From a virus: a DNA stretch of 26,959 bases. Location: positions 1 through 26,959 of the IMG/VR virus record IMGVR_UViG_3300005340_000071; one strand, given 5' to 3'. The position numbers and the translations under genes were made by a program. Below, in pieces: positions 24,103-26,959 of this stretch (position 1 is its first letter; every line of letters begins with the position of its first letter). The notes beneath the pieces were generated by a model, which was not told the DNA's origin, ran no database searches, and saw only the letters and a list, made by a program, of their open reading frames with translations.

Positions 24103-24724
24103 AGGCACGCTCGACCGTCCAGCCATCCTTCAACCGTTGACATACGGAGTTGGGCTTTATACCGAAATGTTCAGCCAACTCCGATAGGCAGCCCGTCATT
24201 CCGTAAACCGTAAATACGCGATTCGTGCGCTTGTTCCTGTTGTTTTCCTTGTGTGTTGCCCAACGCACATTAAGCGGCCAGCCTTCACGAATACATTCCT
24301 CGCATTTACCGCAACTGTAGTGCCCGTCATTGTTCGGCCAGCGGTCGATTTCAAACCTTGGAGGACATTCCCCGAGCACCGAAAAGAAACCTGAGAACTC
24401 GCGCAAGCCGCTACAAAGCCGGATACCTCGAATGACATAATTTTTAGCCTCTTTGCGATGCGCGTGCGAGCATCGTTGAACCATCGAATCCCATGCAACA
24501 TAGGCGCGAGAGCCACACTTCCCATGTTTGATTCGCGCACAACCGCAAGAGATCGTGTGCCCGCTTACCAATTCTCCGTTACGGGCTATAAGCTCCTTGC
24601 CGCATGAACAGCGCACCCAACTTTGGCGCACTTTATCTCCATTTGGATTTATGCGGGTGGGAGCTTCGGCTGTGACGAATAACCTTCCAAAAGTCCGACC
24701 GATGAGATTCAGTTTGGCAGACAT
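24038..24724 (-). CDS. HNH homing endonuclease with C-terminal NUMOD-like HTH
   Basis: 228 residues; ATG at 24724 with GAAAG 9 nt upstream, or ATG at 24733. The N-terminus NLIGRTFGRLFVTAEAP is typical of phage HNH endonucleases, followed by a zinc-binding region (WVRCSCGKELIA, TISCGCARIKHGKCG). The nuclease part has YVAWDSMVQRCSH, RFEIDRWPNNDGHYSCG and LNVRWATHKENNRNKR. The C-terminal segment VYGMTGCLSELAEHFGIKPN, then SVCQRLKDGWTVERAFTQP, looks like a NUMOD-type helix-turn-helix. The last ~20 residues (Ser/Pro-rich) are antisense to the portal coding sequence. The gene points against its neighbours, as expected for a mobile insertion. Confidence 0.85.
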   Translation of the reverse strand: MSAKLNLIGRTFGRLFVTAEAPTRINPNGDKVRQSWVRCSCGKELIARNGELVSGHTISCGCARIKHGKCGSRAYVAWDSMVQRCSHAHRKEAKNYVIRGIRLCSGLREFSGFFSVLGECPPRFEIDRWPNNDGHYSCGKCEECIREGWPLNVRWATHKENNRNKRTNRVFTVYGMTGCLSELAEHFGIKPNSVCQRLKDGWTVERAFTQPIRKPSSSQPPLPPQPSP

Positions 24725-24755
24725 GACGAGCATCTTTCGTTGTGTTCAGTGACGG

Positions 24756-24777
24756 GCGTTGGGGTGAGTCCCGACGC
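24756..24777. other. Stem-loop, 8 bp
   Basis: GCGTTGGG, loop of 6 nt, CCCGACGC: eight pairs with one G-U. It lies about 30 bp upstream of the HNH gene start and has no T-run directly after it on either strand, so it is not an obvious terminator. Part of a 328-bp gene-free region (24725-25052) that is dense in inverted repeats. Confidence 0.5.
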
Positions 24778-24821
24778 TCGTTGCGATTTTAGAGATTGCT
24801 CGGTGAGACGCAAGGAAAACA

Positions 24822-24850
24822 GCCGCTCGCGCTTTCTACACGCGAGCGGC
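24822..24850. terminator. Perfect 10-bp stem-loop, possible terminator on the minus strand
   Basis: GCCGCTCGCG, loop of 9 nt, CGCGAGCGGC. Read on the minus strand the stem is followed by TGTTTTCC, a short T-rich stretch, so weak intrinsic termination of minus-strand transcripts is possible. On the plus strand the following bases are GTAACAAG, which does not fit. It could equally be an RNA structural element. Confidence 0.45.
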
Positions 24851-24952
24851 GTAACAAGAGACCGATGCACAACTATCCGTGCAAATCCACGATACGATAA
24901 TGCTTGCGTTTTGCCAGAGAATTCTTAGAGTCGCGTCGTTCTGGGCGCATCC

Positions 24953-25018
24953 GTTCTCGTCATTGATTTTCCTTTAGCCCAGGACAGCGCGATTACCTCG
25001 TGTTGCAGTGACGAGAAC
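24953..25018. repeat. Inverted repeat GTTCTCGTCA / TGACGAGAAC
   Basis: Perfect 10-bp arms at 24953-24962 and 25009-25018, separated by 46 bp, just upstream of the metallopeptidase start at 25053. It may be an operator pair or a leader hairpin. Together with the two stem-loops above and a 4-bp hairpin at 24878-24891, it accounts for what I can see in the 24725-25052 gap. No ORF of interest lies there. Confidence 0.5.
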
Positions 25019-25052
25019 AGATGGCTCGGAGAAACCTTAACCCACACCTAAA

Positions 25053-25577
25053 ATGCCTACATTCCAAAAATGCCCCGTCGCCGTAACCGATATGGCCAAC
25101 GGCATCCTCGTCGAATACGAAACCCACAAACCGCTGCTCGATGCCCGCGTGAAGATCGACTTCGTTTTTGCCTTCTCCGACAAGGATGATAACGGCAATC
25201 CGACCAACAACGCCTTGAGCAAAAACGGCGTGAAGGCGCTTGGAATTGCCCGAAAGATTCCGCTCAAGGACCGCGTGCTTGGTCGCGGAGACGCCGAAAT
25301 CGCGCTCGACGGCGATTGGTGGGAAGGTGCATCCGCCGAAGCTCAATCCGCGCTGCTGGACCACGAATTGCATCATCTCTCGATCAAGATCGACAAACGT
25401 GGCCTCGTTCGAGATGACATCGGACGGCCAATCATTGTCCTGAGAAAGCACGATTACGAATTCGGCTGGTTCAACATCATCGCGGAAAGGCACGGAAAGC
25501 ACAGCCAAGAATGCATCTATGCCCACGCCATCATGGACCAAGCTGGGCAGTACTACTGGCCCTATTTGGTCAAATGA
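25053..25577 (+). CDS. Putative phage metallopeptidase
   Basis: 174 residues with a zinc-protease-like motif, LLDHELHHLSIKID (about residues 100-113, HExxH-type HELHH), followed by the conserved-looking RPIIVLRKHDYEFGWFNIIA and ERHGKHSQE. This matches the putative phage metallopeptidase family (the family I recall as PF18894) rather than capsid maturation proteases. The N-terminal part (PVAVTDMANGILVEYETHKP) is beta-rich. Its substrate is unknown. The ATG at 25053 has no clear Shine-Dalgarno sequence. It stands alone after the repeat-rich gap, and 140 bp without a recognisable gene follow it. Confidence 0.8.
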   Translation: MPTFQKCPVAVTDMANGILVEYETHKPLLDARVKIDFVFAFSDKDDNGNPTNNALSKNGVKALGIARKIPLKDRVLGRGDAEIALDGDWWEGASAEAQSALLDHELHHLSIKIDKRGLVRDDIGRPIIVLRKHDYEFGWFNIIAERHGKHSQECIYAHAIMDQAGQYYWPYLVK

Positions 25578-25717
25578 CTGAAATAATTTTCGCGGCAATG
25601 CGACATGGTAAATCTAATAGACTGATGGATTGATCTCAACCCGTTGGTCGCAGCATCGGTGTTACAAACCCGCATTCGCCGGGCTGAATCGCCTGGGCAA
25701 CCGCGAAAAACCTTAGC

Positions 25718-26185
25718 ATGAGCGAAGAAACGCCAGTCGTAGATTGCCACCTGTGCAAAGACCTTGAGTTCGCGCGAAACCTCGCGACTCAGATGAAGGA
25801 AGGTTACGGCAGACACAACTCGAATCGGTCATTTCGTGACAATCCATCTATGAGATACACTGGCATGGTTCGGTATGCGGGTGTGGATTTGGCGCACGGG
25901 CCAGACCAAATGGCCTACGCTTGGATGGAGAACCAACAAGCCCGCGTCATTGGCCGACTCGGGGACCATGCGATGCGCGAACGCTGGCAGGATTGCGAGA
26001 TTGGCGATGCGGTGCCAGAGAGCAAAATGCAAGGAGCAGAATTCGCCAATGGAACGCATGGAGTTCGGTTCATAGAATTTCGTATCCAACCACGAGAATC
26101 GAGTATTTTTGAGCGCGTCTGCACTCGAATGCGCTCCGCTGATGGCATTTGGCGCGACGAATATCTCTGGAAACGAATCTCATGA
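25718..26185 (+). CDS. Hypothetical protein with N-terminal CxxC, 155 aa
   Basis: Not recognised. The N-terminus VDCHLCKDLEFARNLATQ has a CHLC pair. A segment YAGVDLAHGPDQMAYAWME follows, then HAMRERWQDCEIGDAVPESK and a basic, Arg-rich C-terminus. There is no signal peptide. Its stop overlaps the next ATG (ATGA), suggesting translational coupling with a small downstream ORF. It is preceded by 140 bp with no strong promoter or gene. Confidence 0.5.
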   Translation: MSEETPVVDCHLCKDLEFARNLATQMKEGYGRHNSNRSFRDNPSMRYTGMVRYAGVDLAHGPDQMAYAWMENQQARVIGRLGDHAMRERWQDCEIGDAVPESKMQGAEFANGTHGVRFIEFRIQPRESSIFERVCTRMRSADGIWRDEYLWKRIS

Positions 26186-26394
26186 CCAACCACGACATCA
26201 CCGGAGCCGTCCACGCGCTGCTTTTGACCCGCACGCGCGTGTCCGTGGCCTGGTGTACTGTCGAGCGCGACTGGCCACCGGAGCGTTGGCCAGCGACGCT
26301 GACCGGCCTGCGGCCCATGCTGGTCGGGTGCGTGAGCTTCGCCAACGCGGACAAGTTCGTGAGCGCGGGCGTCGGTAGATTCGGTCTATCGTAG
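26182..26394 (+). CDS. Small hypothetical protein, 70 aa
   Basis: MTNHDITGAVHALLLTRTRV, then a Trp-rich stretch VAWCTVERDWPPERWP and a Gly/Val-rich end. The only support is the ATGA overlap with the preceding gene and an open frame. It may not be real, because the following DNA looks like structured RNA. No function can be given. Confidence 0.35.
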   Translation: MTNHDITGAVHALLLTRTRVSVAWCTVERDWPPERWPATLTGLRPMLVGCVSFANADKFVSAGVGRFGLS

Positions 26395-26421
26395 CGGACG
26401 CCGCCGATGGCGAATGATTTT

Positions 26422-26538
26422 GCCTCTGATGCGAGCCGGTTCGATTCCGGCGCGGTCCATCACGGGCCGGTCTGGACGACACCAACGCTACGGCGACGTG
26501 GGCACGTACCGCACCGGGTTCAATTCCCGGCAGAGGCT
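26422..26538 (+). other. tRNA-like cloverleaf, not a standard tRNA
   Basis: Two perfect T-arm-like hairpins lie 79 nt apart: GCCGG-TTCGATT-CCGGC (26435-26451) and CCGGG-TTCAATT-CCCGG (26514-26530). The second is followed without a gap by CAGAGGC (26531-26537), which is fully complementary to GCCTCTG at 26422-26428, like a 7-bp acceptor stem stacked on a T-arm. Between them are a short GTCC/GGAC pairing and a hairpin with arms CGG..ACGT and ACGT.CCG (26491-26511). The 117-nt length, the absence of a clear anticodon loop and the lack of an encoded CCA argue against a functional tRNA. It may be a degenerate tandem-tRNA remnant or a viral tRNA-like structure. Confidence 0.5.
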
Positions 26539-26549
26539 CCTTTAGCGCC

Positions 26550-26584
26550 CCCGGCTCGGGCTTTTGCCCGCGACATGCGCCGGG
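26550..26584 (+). other. Stem-loop CGGGC-TTTT-GCCCG with outer CCCGG/CCGGG stem
   Basis: Inner arms at 26557-26561 and 26566-26570 around TTTT, outer arms CCCGG at 26550-26554 and CCGGG at 26580-26584. It links the tRNA-like fold to the hairpin chain further right and could be part of one larger RNA. Confidence 0.45.
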
Positions 26585-26629
26585 CCGCTGATTTTCCCCG
26601 AGAAACCCCTTGCGCCGCGCGCGTCGGTT

Positions 26630-26902
26630 CGGTGGAAGAAAAGATTTGACAATGAACAGCGCAGGATTTAGCTTCATCGCGTTCGGTGGATGTTTAGAAA
26701 GCGTCCGCGAGTGTGCAATGCGACCGACTGAGACTTTGGCTCGTTCGTCCCGGCGAAAGCCGGAAACTCCTCGCGGGTACTTTCTAGCGAACGAGTCTCT
26801 TTCCACCGACCTGAAGTGCTGGCCCCTTATGGCATCATGCACTGAAGGGTTCTTTGAGCAGTGTCGAAGTTCGGAATCTGGTTATCTCCGGTGCTCCGAA
26901 AG
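26630..26902 (+). ncRNA. Candidate structured non-coding RNA (3' end may extend past window)
   Basis: A chain of pairings within 270 nt. CGGTGGA (26684-26690) pairs with TCCACCG (26802-26808). Inside it CTCGTTCG (26740-26747) pairs with CGAACGAG (26788-26795), enclosing CCGGC-GAAA-GCCGG (26750-26763), a GNRA tetraloop. AGTGC/GCACT (26815-26819, 26839-26843) has a loop CCCTT that can pair with AAGGG at 26845-26849, giving a pseudoknot. CTTTG/CGAAG (26852-26869) and TTCGGA/TCCGAA with inner CTGG/CCGG (26870-26900) follow. The frames here give no protein-like sequence. Large ornate phage RNAs near tRNAs (GOLLD, ROOL types) are one possible class, but no specific match can be claimed. Strand is uncertain; the GAAA loop favours plus. 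Confidence 0.5.
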
Positions 26903-26959
26903 AAAAAGGACGCCGTGAGGTATGTTTCCCGAGGAATCTCCAACTGCGCGTAGCGGCTT

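Noticed and set aside
24993-25598. Minus-strand frame of 201 codons
   Set aside because: It is antisense to the metallopeptidase gene, which has a clear family motif.
25574-25633. 19-codon frame MTEIIFAAMRHGKSNRLMD overlapping the metallopeptidase stop
   Set aside because: The ATGA overlap and a faint P-loop look are intriguing, but it is too short and stops at once. Probably chance.
25620-25715. Possible tRNA on the minus strand
   Set aside because: A D-arm-like ATTC/GAAT stem and a loop resembling an anticodon loop are present, but the anticodon stem pairs only three bases, there is no canonical T-arm, and no acceptor strand matches.
26198-26842. Minus-strand frame of 214 codons and a plus-strand frame at 26610-26918
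   Set aside because: Both are Arg/Ser/Pro-rich with no protein character. Peptides such as PGIEPG and RRNRTGS are what T-arm DNA gives when translated, and the region has strong RNA-like pairing.
1-26959. CRISPR array, integrase or insertion sequence
   Set aside because: No spaced direct-repeat array, no recombinase motif and no terminal inverted repeats flanking a transposase were seen.

Overview
The window is a stretch of a tailed, dsDNA bacteriophage genome (or a prophage-like contig), most likely podovirus-like. It has a large terminase and a portal, a tail-nozzle/connector-like set, a 1,439-residue internal-virion-like protein and several fibre or appendage proteins. The genes are tightly packed, often with ATGA overlaps, and base composition is moderate. 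No sequence feature fixes the host. No major capsid protein, integrase, polymerase or lysis cassette was recognised.

Layout. From 16,656 leftward, all genes lie on the minus strand: collagen-like appendage, small protein, probable tail nozzle, Ig-containing fibre, appendage protein, probable connector, Gly-rich structural protein, an HNH endonuclease, a coiled-coil protein, the giant internal-virion-like protein, two small proteins, a scaffold-like coiled-coil protein, a small protein, and two glycosyltransferases, the second cut by the window edge. A 66-bp divergent gap separates these from a plus-strand block: large terminase, a Cys-rich protein, an HNH endonuclease, a glycosyltransferase-like protein and the portal. 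A minus-strand HNH gene overlaps the portal 3' end tail to tail. Next come a 328-bp intergenic region rich in inverted repeats, a phage metallopeptidase-like gene and two small ORFs. The last ~560 bp look like structured RNA rather than protein-coding sequence: a tRNA-like fold followed by a chain of hairpins.

Main observation. The terminase carries a complete-looking 356-residue intein (Cys1, TxxH, block F His, terminal His-Asn, Cys+1). Inside the intein coding sequence, in the +1 frame, lies a separate ORF of about 265 codons. It encodes four Cys-rich zinc-ribbon-like units and a Vsr/DUF559-like nuclease domain. The intein frame stays open across the whole nested gene. The mobile element thus seems to encode its splicing domain and its homing endonuclease in overlapping frames, rather than as one in-frame fusion or as a split (fractured-gene) arrangement.

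How the parts fit. Terminase and portal form the packaging motor. The minus-strand block builds the connector, tail, fibres and ejection proteins. Glycosyltransferases at both ends of the structural genes may modify host surface sugars or virion components. Four homing-type endonucleases (three HNH, one Vsr-like) mark this as a heavily colonised genome.
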